Origin: Paramecium octaurelia
Lineage: Eukaryota > Ciliophora > Oligohymenophorea > Peniculida > Parameciidae
Length of the DNA stretch: 64,000 bases
Direction of reading: 5' to 3'
Assembly: GCA_905182995.1 (NCBI GenBank)
Contig: CAJJDP010000075.1
Coordinates: forward strand, 231,052 to 295,051
In this document: piece by piece, positions 11,963 to 23,760 of the stretch
Layout of the letters: the number at the start of each line of letters is the position of its first letter
Position numbering within the stretch: the stretch's first letter is position 1
Translations under genes and position numbers: made by a program
The notes under the pieces: generated by a model
What the model saw: only the letters and a program-made list of their open reading frames with translations
Database searches by the model: none
What the model was told of the DNA's origin: nothing

Positions 11963-13044
11963 ATGGAAATTATTCATGCTTTTTAATGTTTGATCTCATT
12001 TCAGCAATAAGAACATCATTAACACAAAGCGCATCTACAATTTACTGACAATAAAATAAATCTACTTTTGAATACTCAGTGTTTTGAAATAGAAATATCC
12101 TATAAATTAAAATTAAAATGGAAATGCCAAGATAGCAAATTAACTTCAATTCATTTTCAGTAATTCACAATTTAAGCTGACAATGAAGATCTCCTTAAAC
12201 TCAAGAAGCATTTAGATTGTTCAGCCACATATGTCGGAATTAGAGAAATTTATGATAATGTTATATTAATTTAATAAACAGACTTTGCTAAAGTAATAAG
12301 TGAATTTCATTTTTAGATATGCTCGCTTAAAAACAAATTGGATGGGAAAAAGTACTTTTGTAAGTGTTATAAAAAAGCAGAAGTTGAGAAATATAAAATA
12401 TATGAGCAATTGGTTATTCAGCGTAAATTAGGTGATTTCAAGAATGTTGCTCAAATAATTGATTTCTATGAATCATCTAATTCCTATTATTTTATATATG
12501 AATAGATGAAGAGGATTCATTATCATAGTCTGAGTCATGAAGATATATAATCGATGATGTTTGTATATTCAATTTTATATTAGGATATTTTATGTTGTGT
12601 AAAAATGTTGATAGTGAATCGTGTCTTCCATTCCCAAATAAATTTAACTAACATTGTAATGGATAAAGATATGAATTGTAAACTTGTGGGTTTTGAACAT
12701 GCTGAATTATTAAATGAAGAGAGTGCTCTATAAAATTCATTGATGTTGACAATGGTAGGACATGTGATGGTCAAATTGTATTAACTAATCACTTAATTAG
12801 ATATCAATACAATTCTATTAACAAGGAGTAGATATCCATCCCTGATTATGGTAATTCCCTTGTGTAAGGATTGTTGCAAACTGATTTGGATCAGTAAATC
12901 AATATTGAGCAGGCCTTGAGTCATGAATACTTCGAATATTTCGATTACAATTCTAGTCCCATGATGCAAAAATAGATTGTACCAAAATTGAAGTCATTCA
13001 TTACCTAATAGTCTCTTTCATCGCCTATAGAGACCAACATCTGA
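11963..13044 (+). CDS. Pseudokinase with N-terminal PH-like region
   Basis: 337 residues after removing introns at 12293-12316 (24 nt), 12563-12583 (21 nt) and 12778-12800 (23 nt). The N-terminal 110 residues (CFEIEISYKLKLKWKCQDS..., then NEDLLKLKKHLDC) resemble the PH-like domain that precedes many ciliate calcium/calmodulin-type kinases. The kinase fold keeps the N-lobe lysine (KKYFCKCYKK) and the C-terminal QINIEQALSHEYF. The catalytic loop reads FHSQINLTNIV instead of HRDLKxxN, and DFG is replaced by GFE. It is therefore very probably inactive as a kinase and acts as a scaffold or regulator. It lies 170 bp after the glucan phosphatase, same strand. Confidence 0.75.
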
Positions 13045-13084
13045 TTTTTATATTTACTTTTATAATTTAATTTTACTCAAAATT

Positions 13085-14737
13085 ATGATTATCTCCAAAG
13101 ATGCTGAATTAGGATCTCCTGAAACTTAAATGGAAATCATGTAATTGATAGTCCCTAGGTCTCTCCTTATAACAAAATTTAACAAAAAGCAATACACCAC
13201 AACATCACTCTGATATTAAAAAGGATACTTGAGATGAGAGATTGCAATCCTTGGATGATAAATCATATATTCTCATTTCTTAATTACTATTTATGACTTA
13301 ATCTTTTAAGATTAGTTTCTTCTCAATTTAACAGTAGAACTATTAGAATTACTCACTAAAAGTGGTATCCAATTTTACAATACTCTAATTTAGCTGTCTT
13401 CTCCACTTCCTATAAAACTCCACAAATAGTATACAGTCTTATGTCTGTTTCTAAATTAGATTTCGTTACTGCCTAAACAAGATCTAGAATCATTAAGATC
13501 ATCTCATTTCTATTCAGATCATCATTAGCTGTTTTTAACTCAGATCTTATGATGGTCCCTTATACTAAATTTATCTCCTTATTCTAGAAGAAGCAATTAG
13601 GATATTTGTGCCTGCTACTCTTGAATAACCCCTACAGAAATCCAAATAGAAGACAGGACACTGTTGGATCTAGAAATTAGAGTGGCTATGAACAATAAGG
13701 TTTTAGTCAATATCCATATAAATAGAATGATTAAAATTAATTACCTTATAGATAAAATTATTCAAACCAAATCAATAATCAAATATGTATCAAAATACCT
13801 GCTATTTAATAATTTGGATATTAATCCTAACCCTTATATACACAACCTTAATATAATCCTCTATACTTCAAACCTCAGTTTAAGATTATCTAAATTTGAA
13901 TTCTACAGAATTCAATGAAGAAATGTTGAATTTACCATCCAAAATTTAAGTGATGGAATTGATACTACCATACTCTATTATTATGGATAGTCTAGAGCCA
14001 ATTTTAAAAGATTGTCAATTTATTAGAAATTGCAATGAGTCCCAATTATTTATTATCTAAGAGTATGAATCAAGAAAAGTCAAAGAAGCAATTAAATAAA
14101 ATTAATACAAAGGATAATGAAAGCTTTTACTTATCAACCCAAAGAATTTTAAGTAATATTCTATGATGTGATATTAAATTATCAGATTTTTAATTTGATG
14201 TGCTCACTGTTCTAATCATGATTGATTCACAATCTCTAAGAATTTAGAAGTTGGGATTTAAAATACTTTCATTAATGTTTGATCCATATAGACTCTAATT
14301 TACCAATCATTTACCTATCTAATTTGAAAACTATACTAAAGTCGAATGGATTGGACATTAGATGGATAGAAGGTAGAGGAATTCTAATACTATGCTCTTT
14401 AAACTTTCTCAAATTTGGCTATAAATGATTACATTAGAACATAAATACTACTTTAAAAGGAATTGAATTTTTCTTGAAGGTGTTGAGAGAAAGCTATAGA
14501 GTTATTGCTCATAGATTGGCTGCCAAAGGATTGTTAAATTTATCAATTAAATCAAGAGAAACTAAACTATCAATTGTCTTCTTGTTGGAGGAGGAAATAC
14601 AAAGATTGCAAATGGGAGAGATGAACACTGTGGTTTAAGGATATTTTATTTTGTGTAACATTCAAAATAATTATAAGTAAATCATAATGTTCAAATATAT
14701 TAGTTTAAGAACAAAAGAAAGAGGATAGTTATTGTGA
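13085..14737 (+). CDS. Unknown gene: helical repeats around a Gln/Asn/Tyr-rich centre
   Basis: Coding signal is clear but exon joins are not fully resolved. Segments that read well are FLLNLTVELLELLTKSG (about 13315), a low-complexity part rich in N, Q, Y and P (about 13640-13890), then DYLNLNSTEFNEEMLNLPSK, a helical stretch KLGFKILSLMFDPYRLQF, and a last exon GIEFFLKVLRESYRVIAHRL to KERGQLL ending at TGA 14735-14737. Frames change at least four times, implying several introns. The alternation of amphipathic helices suggests an ARM/HEAT-like protein, but I recognise no family. It could be two genes. The start near 13085 is tentative. Confidence 0.5.
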
Positions 14738-14779
14738 TTTATATACATACAATAACTAAATATTTTTTTATCCCAAGGT

Positions 14780-15250
14780 CAAATAGATTTGGTACTTGAA
14801 TTTTGACACTAATTGAATAACTTAATTATTTCTTGATAATAGCTAACTGAAATTCTCCGTTTATTCATGATAAATGAATTTAGTAGATGATACTTCAATA
14901 TTCTCATTTAATTTTAAATCATTTTAGATAATGTAATTATCTGTAAGATCTTTCTATAAATTTTTGGTTTAATCAAATACAAAGCAACTATCTTGCATAT
15001 TATCTTGGAAATTCAATTTTCAAATTATAATTAGTATAACTCTCCTTTAAAGATTATTATTATAAATATCTTAATGATGCAAAGCTCTGCAGTATCATTT
15101 GCGAAGTGTTCATGATTACAACTAAATGTGGAATCTTCGAAAAATAATCAAGTAAGTCTGTCCTTATGTATATGATAGATAGAATTAAAAATAAACGTTT
15201 CATAATTTCAACATTTTATAATTCATTTCATTTTCAATAAATTTCTTATT
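14780..15250 (-). CDS. Possible small unknown gene on the minus strand
   Basis: Two protein-like segments are seen on the minus strand: MKRLFLILSIIYIRTDLLDY, which looks like a signal peptide or membrane anchor (starting near 15200), and, in another frame, SCFVFDQTKNLQKDLTDNYI followed by more polar sequence down to about 14790. A splice must join them, and I could not fix it. It is convergent with the preceding gene. No family recognised; the exact ends are uncertain. Confidence 0.35.
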
Positions 15251-15365
15251 GTTTCTGAGTTGATTGAATTATTGTATCCACTCTTATTTACACTATTATT
15301 ATGTTTTGTCTAACTTCTGTTTTGTTGTATATTACATATTTCAGCTAGAGTCTATCGGCCTTTCA

Positions 15366-15995
15366 TCATATATTAACTAATTTAGATGTTATTTGATCGT
15401 TGATTATTAGAGGCCTACTATTGTTACAATAGCTTATTGTATCTCTTAAAGAGTTCATCACATGAGCTTCTATGAGAGGTGTAACCTCCATGTTGAGAGA
15501 AGGAGGATAACTTCTTTGGAGAAATTTACCTCTAAGAGGTAGACCCATCATTACTCTAATCCTTTTTCTTTGATTCTGATTAACAACTATCATACTTTAC
15601 TCATACTTAGATTTCTTTAATCTAGAGAGACCCTCTTGTAATCTCTTTATTTCTTGATTAGCCTCCTCCAACTTTGATTATAATCCATCCTAATACAATT
15701 TCATCTACTATTCTAACTAAAATTAAAAATGTCTTCATACACTTATGTGATTTCGGATGTCTGCTTCCTATTATTGCAATACAGATTCCAACTTCTTATA
15801 ATCCAGATTGCTGTTCCTCAGTTATCGAGACAACTTGCTAATTCGCTGTATCAGATCCTGACAACTCCAATTCTCAATGCCATTGATCTTCTCGTTACAA
15901 AATATCATCATCTGATGTAATATGTTAAAGTCTTATACTTCTTCTAAAAGATTGCGCAATCCTTATTCGACTTCCTATTTCTCATGCCTGTTCAT
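15366..15995 (-). CDS. Coiled-coil protein, unknown
   Basis: 201 residues with one 24-nt intron at 15717-15740 that contains an in-frame TGA. The N-terminal two thirds are heptad-rich: LRNLLEEVQDFNILHQMM, LIQRISKLSRQLRNS, LEEANQEIKRLQEGLSRLKK. The C-terminal part (MGLPLRGKFLQRSYPPSL, then SYCNNSRPLIINDQITSK) is globular and unlike the coil. ATG at 15995-15993, TGA at 15368-15366. It is divergently oriented from the PP2A subunit gene with only 38 bp between start codons. A structural (cytoskeletal or basal-body) role would be guesswork. Confidence 0.7.
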
Positions 15996-16033
15996 TTAAC
16001 GAAATTAATTAAACTAAATCTCAATTTTTTAAA

Positions 16034-17842
16034 ATGGAAGAAGAAGACTGCACTATTTTTATTGAAGAACTCAAAAGCGATGATCCCACTCTCAAGCTCA
16101 ATGCCGTAGACAAAATCGTAACTATAGCACAAATCCTTGGCCCTGCAAGGACATGCCAAGAACTCATTCCTTATTTAATAGACATCATTGAAGAATAGGA
16201 TAACGAAGATGAATTCCTCATTAAATTAGCGAAAGAATTAGTCAATCTCAAACCTTACACTGGTGCCAATATTCATTTGTTAAATGCGCCTTTAGAAATA
16301 CTGAGTTCTATGGAAGAGCCTTTAGTCAGAGATAAAGCAGTCGAATCCTTAATCTTACTTGCAGAAGGAATGCCTAACAGTAAACTCAATCCATTTTAAT
16401 TTTACTAGGTTTTTTTGAAAGTCACTTTTTTTAAATTGTCCAATAACTAGGCCAATGGGACAACTTTCCTTCCAGAATATCAGCAGCTAGTCTTCTACCA
16501 CTCACTTACAAACATGTTTCATTAGAAAAATAAAATACTCTTTGGGATTTATTCAAATAACTATGCGGAGATGACACTCCCATGGTTAGAAGAGTTTGCG
16601 CAGGAGTTTTGCCTGATCTTGCCAAAATGAAATGCTAACCATAACAATTAATATAATTATGGGAAGCACTGCTCAAAGATCCCATCGACAGTGTTAAAAT
16701 TAAAGCAATTGAAGGATCCCAATATATGCTCAAATTAATTGATGAAGAACATGAATTAGAAACATAGATTCAAGGATACTTTGCTCTAGCTGATCCCAAA
16801 GAAAAAAGTTGGCGAGTTAGATATACTGTTCCTGAGTGTTTTGAAAGTATAATTGACATCATAGTTAAACTAAGTAAGAAGTTGTTTTAAAAATTTAAGA
16901 TAAAAATAAAAGTATTTTAAAAAATCAAGCAGTCCCTGTGTTTTAATAACTACTTAAAGATACCGAGCCTGAAGTAAGATCTATGGCATTAATTGCTATT
17001 TATCATTTATTAAAAGAGCTACCTGCTTCTAACAAAGATTCATTTTTACCATTATTCTAAGCTCTATCTACAGACACTTCATAACATGTTAGGATGTCTT
17101 TGGCAGAACAAATTTGCAAGATATCCAAATAATATCAGGTTTAAATCGTATTGCAAAATTTCATACCCTTAATTACAACTTTGATTAAGGATGATGTTGT
17201 AGAAATCAAAATCATGCTCGCTCACAATTTGGATCAGTTGTCATAAGCAATTGGACAGGAAAACTCAAAAAAACACTTAGTTCCACTGATATAGACCTTC
17301 GCATCAGAGAAACAATGGAGGTACAGATTAGAAATGATGTCTATCATACCCAAACTTCTCAAGGTGGCAGGTTATGACAGTTTCTTAGAGTTATAAGAAG
17401 TGTACCTTGAAAAGGGTGTTTTGAATCACTATTAAGCAATTAGAGATTAGGCTATAGAAAATCTAATCCAATTGAGTGAAGTCTTTGGATATGATAAGAT
17501 CAGGGAGTTCATTTTAAAATGCATCAATAAACAATTCGAGCATTAGAATTACATCTATAGAGTGTCAGCAATGCATAGTATTGCAAAATTAAAGAATACA
17601 TTATCGAAGGATGATCTAGTAAATTAATTTAAAGTATAGAATATCTACTATTAATTACAAAGGAAGTAACCCAGAAGTCTTTGAATGATAAAGTTCCTAA
17701 TGTTAGACTGAACATTTTCAAGTTGTTCACAGCAATCCAAAATAAATTAGACAACAAGACTCAAAATGAGTTCAAAAATAAAGCAAGAACTCTATAATAG
17801 GATTAGGATATAGATGTGAAATATTTTGCATAAAAAATTTGA
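16034..17842 (+). CDS. PPP2R1A: PP2A 65-kDa regulatory subunit A (HEAT-repeat scaffold)
   Basis: 574 residues, close to the family's 589. Scaffold that holds the PP2A catalytic and B subunits. HEAT-repeat motifs typical of PR65 are visible: GDDTPMVRRVCAGVLPDLAK, EKSWRVRYTVPECF, DTEPEVRSMALIAIYH, EKQWRYRLEMMSIIPKL, NHYQAIRDQAIENL, DKVPNVRLNIFKLF and the C-terminal DQDIDVKYFAQK. Introns at 16380-16408 (29 nt), 16874-16899 (26 nt, ends AAG) and 17634-17662 (29 nt, ends AAAG). The last two are required to keep the HEAT alignment, so the AAG acceptors look real. ATG at 16034, TGA at 17840-17842. Confidence 0.95.
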
Positions 17843-17891
17843 TTGATTTCTATATATATATGTTTCAATAACATAAATTTTGATATATAGA

Positions 17892-19082
17892 TCATTTCTA
17901 TTAAATTTCAGTTTTTGATTCGCTTTCAAATGTGTATTAAAATGCAATTGGATTTGTAGCAGTAGATATTTTTTTCATATACCCTAGAGTAGTATTTTGA
18001 AGAAAGTTATCTCCTTTTGGCCCAACAAATGAAGTTGATTTTCTATAATTTCTATCTGTGCTCTGACATACTCTCAAAACTTAGGAAGCTGATTTCTCAA
18101 TTTTCTATCTTTTGGTTCTACTTGTTAAATAAATTTTGACATTCTGAAAATACAATTGCAATTCATCCTACTCTTTTTTTGTTGGAACATACCATCTAGA
18201 ATATGAGATGAGATTACTTAGGTTGGGAGATGTTGCAATTTTTGAAATTGTTACTGATGGATCCAAATTATCTCACAGAGGCTGTCAATTTGTTATATTC
18301 GTTAAATAGTTCATAGACTTGCAATGCTTATTTCTGATCTAGCTGTGTGTAACACTCCATAAATTGTCGTATGAACCTACAATACTTAAAAAGAGAATTC
18401 ATAAACCGTACCTTTCAAGCATCAAATACATGGCTATTAGATCGTTCCAGATTAGTAAGTAAATTTCCATGACCACTGTTCTGTTGTGGAGTTTAGAGAT
18501 ACTGAGGAATAGCTGAAACTAGGAGATATTAATACATCATATTAAGCTAGGATGAAGTTTAGACAATTGATAGCTTTGTAGAATTGAATGACCGATGTAT
18601 CTATATCTTTGAAGAGGACCTCAATGTTGATTTTTAGTTTGCTTCTATTTGATATTTCTTAGATGCAGGAGAGTTTATGGATTATCATCGTTTGAATGCC
18701 GATGAACTTATTGAGGATGTCCTCTTTGTTGGTAGGTGCCCAACCATTAAAGTAATTTAATTACTATACAAATAATCTACCATGTTTGACATCTCCCATA
18801 AGCACATGCATGGTGAGCAGAACTTTTAGCTTTTTATGATTGTCTAGTGTTTGGGGGATGAGTCTTAGGAATTCACGACACACTTGAACAATAGTCATAC
18901 TTTAAACTAGTTAATCAATTTCGGACAGACAAGGAAATCCTAGATACTATTGAAACAAATCTACCTTGCAACATCTACTTGACATCTTCCAGATCCACAG
19001 TCTCTTGATTATCGAATATTGAGGATTCGAATAGTTTTCTCTCAAATCTGGATTGTTTCTTAAAGAAGTTTTTTATAAACAT
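17892..19082 (-). CDS. ANTH-domain protein (AP180/CALM-like clathrin assembly protein)
   Basis: 361 residues. The first 250 match the helical ANTH fold that binds PI(4,5)P2 and clathrin coats: MTIVQVCREFLRLIP, KKLKVLLTMHVLMGDVKHG, HNRTVVMEIYLLIWNDLIAM, and MECYTQLDQKQALQVYELF. The C-terminal tail is Ser/Thr-rich and probably unstructured (SFVGPKGDNFLQNTTLGY), as in AP180 family members, but I see no NPF or clathrin-box motif. Introns at 18940-18964, 18513-18535, 18377-18411 (35 nt) and 18196-18217; with all four the codon count is whole. It is divergently oriented from the next gene, 33 bp between start codons. Confidence 0.8.
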
Positions 19083-19115
19083 TTTTAATATTTATATATA
19101 TAATTATTTATTGTA

Positions 19116-20559
19116 ATGAGCGAATAAAGAACTGTTACAGAAACCAGTTAAGATGAGGAAGAATAGAATAAAAAGAAATTCATCTATTAAACAGAAAAAC
19201 TCAAACTACTTTTATAAGTGCCGATTGAGTAAAGAACTCAACCGATTTGCAAGGATATTGCTGAGATTGCCCAAGTAAATCTCCTAAAATTTATATCTAC
19301 TTTAGTAAATTAAATTCCTCTCCCAATACAAAAAAAAACCTGACTTCTTGGAATTATGTAAAAATCTCTATCTCAAAACATATGAAAAAAGATAGTATAT
19401 CTTTAAATAAGGCGATTAAGGGGATGCCTTCTATGTGATCTTGAATGGAAGTGTCAAAGTGTACATAGATGAACCAACAGAATTTAAGAATTTCATGCAA
19501 CTTGTAAGAATAGATTATTTTATTTAGAAAGAAATAGCTCAATTGGGTAAAGGTGATGCATTTGGAGAAATATCTCTACTCTACAATTCTAAGAGAACTG
19601 CTACAGTCATAGCCAATGAGAGAAGTGACTTGATAGTATTAGAAAAAGATGCTTTCTAAGAATACATGAAAACTATAGACAATACCAACGAGATGAAAAC
19701 AGTTGCACTCAACAGATTACTTTAATTTTTAGAATCTCTTCCTGTCTTCCAAATGTTTAACAAAGACTTACTTGTATAGCTCTGCACCAAATGTTAAATA
19801 CAAATGTATCCTTCCTAATAGATACTATTGAAATAGGGAGTTGAACCAACGCATATGTATATAATCAAAAGTGGAAGGGTAAAAGCAATCAAAAAGATTA
19901 AATGGAATTTGGAAGATTACCCATCCTCATTGATTAGAGGTTAGACTACAAGTAGCACTGATTTATTTAGTCAGGATGTCTACTTCGAAATTGATGAATT
20001 GGGAGATGGTGAGATCTTTGGGGATTTCGCTTTACTAAATGAAGAAGAGTCATAATGTTCTTATATTACCTCAATTCCTTCTGAGATTGTTTCGATTAGC
20101 TCATTTAATTTAAAGATGATTGTGCCTTCTGATAGATTGGAGGCATATTAAAAATAAATTAAACAATATCCTGAAGATGATGATCTCAAATTATTGTATG
20201 AAGAGAAGCGAAATTGGAATTAATATAAGAGAAAACTAATCACAAATATTTATGTCGATAAACAAAATAAAAAGGGATTTGACAATCGATTGAGACTCCC
20301 AGAATTAAAGGGTAAGTCTGCCTTGCCTCCTATCAACATCATTGACATTAAAACTAGTGACAATAGAACATACTTCAAGTATTTGGAATCCAAAATATCT
20401 CCAATGGCTGAATGCAAAAAAAAAGTTTAATCCTTAACTCAGGTTGGATTGAGCATGCAAGGGTTGGTCAAATAATTGGAATAAAGCACAAGTCAATTAA
20501 GCATAGCAAATTCTTTTTAGAGAAAATTAAAAAAACTCAACATCAACAGATCTTAATGA
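19116..20559 (+). CDS. Protein with two cyclic-nucleotide-binding domains
   Basis: 462 residues. The first CNB domain has IFKQGDQGDAFYVILNGSVKV and the phosphate-binding cassette FGEISLLYNSKRTATV, with the Glu and Arg that contact cyclic nucleotide. The second has VEPTHMYIIKSGRVKAIKK and the weaker cassette FGDFALLNEEESQ, which lacks the Arg and may not bind. Introns at 19275-19305 (31 nt) and 19504-19527 (24 nt). There is no PKA-R dimerisation/inhibitor region and no channel, so it is a stand-alone CNB protein, a type common in ciliates. The C-terminal 90 residues are Gln/Lys-rich and helical. The TGA at 20557-20559 keeps a whole codon count. Confidence 0.85.
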
Positions 20560-20716
20560 AATTAATCAATGTTATAAATCATAAAATGAAAAAGAACTTC
20601 CTGGCTATGTTGAATTTATTCTCCTATGGTTTTATTCTTTTGGCTAAGCTATTTTACGAACAAAATCCTTAGTCCTTTGAGAATAGATTTTGTTCTGTGA
20701 TTGCACATTCTCCTAA

Positions 20717-23284
20717 TCAAGATGCGAAGATTGCTATTACTACGCCTTCTTCTTAGGCTATTGAGTACTAGAAATAGCGATTAAAATCTTACCATCTTTA
20801 TGAGTGATACTGATACAAAGACTCATTCTCTATCAGAAAAGATTGGTTAGCAGTATGAGCAGTGATTGGAGATAATGATTACCCCTTGTGCCCATTTGGA
20901 GAGTGAATCTTCATTTGATGCACATCCCACAAAACCGATTATTCTAATTCCTCTTGACTTCTCCGAGTCTACTCTCTAGTATGAAAACTCCTCTTAGTAT
21001 TCTTTAATGCTGGACTAGTCGGTATGGTTTATGCAGGTTGAGTGTATGAAAATGCAATTTCTCTAAATGCCTTGTCCAATTAGGATTTCTCAATCTTACA
21101 AATTGCTTGTTCCAATAAAAATAATCCCGTTTGCACTCTCTACTCAAGATGTCTTCCATTTGCGTTTCTGCTCCTCCATAATTTAAAGAAGGTCTCCTTC
21201 AATGATAATTCATTCTCTCTCTTGGATAAAGTGTTTTCCAACATGGCACTACTTAAACACTTAGATTTCAATGCATTCTATATTTGCATATTCTGCAATT
21301 CCAATTCATATTAATAAATTAATCTTTATTATTGATCTTACTCCTATTAAGAACAAGCCAACTCATTTCTTAATTAATCAACAAAAACACTTTGATTGAT
21401 CCTCCACCTATTGAAAAATTTAGATTTCATCTTCTACTAATGTTATTCTGCTCTCATCCTTATAAATTTAAAAAACTCCAAATACTTCTATCTTAAACTA
21501 TTGATACCATTAGTCAAAATTAGAGCTATCTTACTCAAATATTGAGTTTACATATTTGATGAAGTTATTAAGAATATTTCATCATTCACTTTCCAAATGT
21601 GTCGATTCTCGAATTCGATATTCAAATTATTAGTTAATTCTGTATTTAAGTTTAGAGTTAATTAATAGAGAGTGTTAAATTAAGAGATGTCGTCAATGTC
21701 CTCAAAATACTCTTATATTAACCCATATTCAGGTAAATACGAAGTCAATGACAATATCTCAATATTAAGAATGGAGACGGCTAACTTTTCGCCCATCAAT
21801 TAAGCTACCTATTGTAAATACATCTCGATAGAATTCTCTGATTATAATGCCTGTAACATGATTATCAGATCGTCATTCCCAATCAATTACCTTATAGAAT
21901 TACACTTCAATCTATTTTAGTACTTTTGCAATACCATAAACAATTATATTGCGTGATTCCTTTGATTCTTTTTTACTTGTTTGGCTGCCTAAAGAATTAA
22001 CTTACAAAGATTATTATTGGCACTCTATGATTTTTTCGTAGAATAGTAATAATATTTCAACCTTCTAAATCCAACCTGTTGAATCATCTTTTTTAACTTC
22101 TTCAATTAATTAGTAAACTATTTCATTCTCTAAAGAACCATTGACCTTTTCATCCTTTGTTATAGTAATACAATCTTACTGAGCTTATTCATACCCAATT
22201 CTAATTTGCATTATTGATTACTGACACTTAATCCAATGTATTATTAAATCTATTTACAATACGAAGATTGGAAATTCAAGGCGTATATTACTTTTCTATT
22301 AAAATGGGTTACTGGAACAAGAGTAAATTAATCATCAAGACTATAAATCTATTGTTAAATCAAGGACTATTTAATTTATCTATAATCCACCTTCACATTT
22401 GACTATTAATTCCTTAGTACACATGACTACAATTTTGAGATGTTGAAGCTGTTTATTGACTCTCCTATTACCATTTAATCATTGATACAATATTCATAAT
22501 AACCACTTTCATTGTTCTTTATTTAGGAATAAAATTAAAGGGGATTTTAATATTGCAATTCAAATACATTCTTATAATTTATTGATTGTTCTATGGATTT
22601 GGGTATTTACTAATGATATGGCAATTGCTTTATGAAATTTGAAGACTGTGTCTACAAATAACTTCGCTTTGAATTTTATTGAGTTGGAGTTTATTATTCT
22701 AAAGTGGGTATTACGAACTCTTTGACTAACTGTTCAACCAATTAAAACATTTATTCTGGTTCATTGCTCTTCTTAATAGATTCTTAATCAAGAGAATCAA
22801 ACAATGTTACCAATCTTTGCTTATCCTACTCTTTGGTGTTGGAATTTTCAATCAATGAATTTAATTATGCAAATATGGGTTTAAATGTTTAATAGTAATT
22901 GAATTAAGGTGTTTCCTCCTTTTATTTTCTTGCATCTTCCTTTACTGTTTGTTAGGGAATTGATATCGAAAGTTTGAGATCCTATTGTCTCTATTATTTT
23001 TCAATCTCATCACGCCTTTTTTAAATGAGAGTCTTCAATTAGCCAAATTCATTTTGCATTCTTGAACTCACCTTTTCTGTTTCCTGCATTGATTTTTCAA
23101 ATGAACGATTATGTATGGATTTATCACAATCATTTGAACTAGTATGGAATGAATGATTGCGTTTTGGACATATTTCTCTAGGTCTTAGCATTTCAATCTC
23201 CCTTTTCTTATTCATTAGATCCCAATCATAATTAAATGAGGCATTAAAATTATGCTTTGGAGGTAATTGAGTATTATGTCTCAT
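20717..23284 (-). CDS. Large coiled-coil protein with Sfi1-like repeats
   Basis: One uninterrupted frame of 855 residues from ATG 23284-23282 to TGA 20719-20717, without introns. It is Gln/Lys/Asn-rich and helical throughout. Several spaced aromatic-basic segments recall Sfi1 centrin-binding repeats: FFKLWRSRNANGRHLEQR, SKFFNRWRINQSVF, FRRLKYYYYSTKKS and HAIQLFMVLQKYQNRLK. Paramecium uses Sfi1-like proteins with centrins in the contractile infraciliary lattice and basal bodies, so a cytoskeletal role is plausible. The repeats here are few and degenerate, so this is inference. It ends convergently with the cyclic-nucleotide-binding gene (157 bp gap). Confidence 0.7.
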
Positions 23285-23760
23285 TTGAATTTAAATTATT
23301 ATTAGTAACAAATAAATAATCATTCCTTGATAGAACAAAATCAATTCTCTAATCTAAAATGGTTTATTAAAACAACATCTACAATGTAACTTGTAATTAA
23401 TCGAAATTCAATTCCTTTAGTAAATATAGAAAATTATTTATTAAGTAAAATAAATTTGGTCTATTATTAAGTTTACCTATCTTTAATATTCTTAAATTAT
23501 AAAAGTGTCGATCAGGTTATTTGTAAATTTGGTTTCTCTATGTATAATTATATAATTTAGAATTATTGAGACTAAATCTGAGTGAATAAATATAAAGATA
23601 TAAATTTATTTATATTAAAGAGAGTCTAAATACACTTAATAAATCTATAAAGTCATATATATATATCTATAAGATTTTAACTAAATTATCTTAATGAATT
23701 AATATATAACTAAAGCTAATATAATTTTGTTTTATAGATGTTTATATATATATAATATTG
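23285..23760. other. AT-rich intergenic region
   Basis: About 475 bp, very AT-rich with runs of TATATA. No reading frame of note on either strand. It probably holds the promoter of the coiled-coil gene to the left and the 3' end of the gene to the right. Confidence 0.6.

Noticed and set aside
20560-20807. Longer C-terminus for the cyclic-nucleotide-binding protein
   Set aside because: A protein-like frame (FCSVIAHSPNQDAKIAITTP) continues to 20807, but no consistent splicing reaches it, it would overlap the convergent coiled-coil gene, and the stop at 20559 gives a whole codon count.
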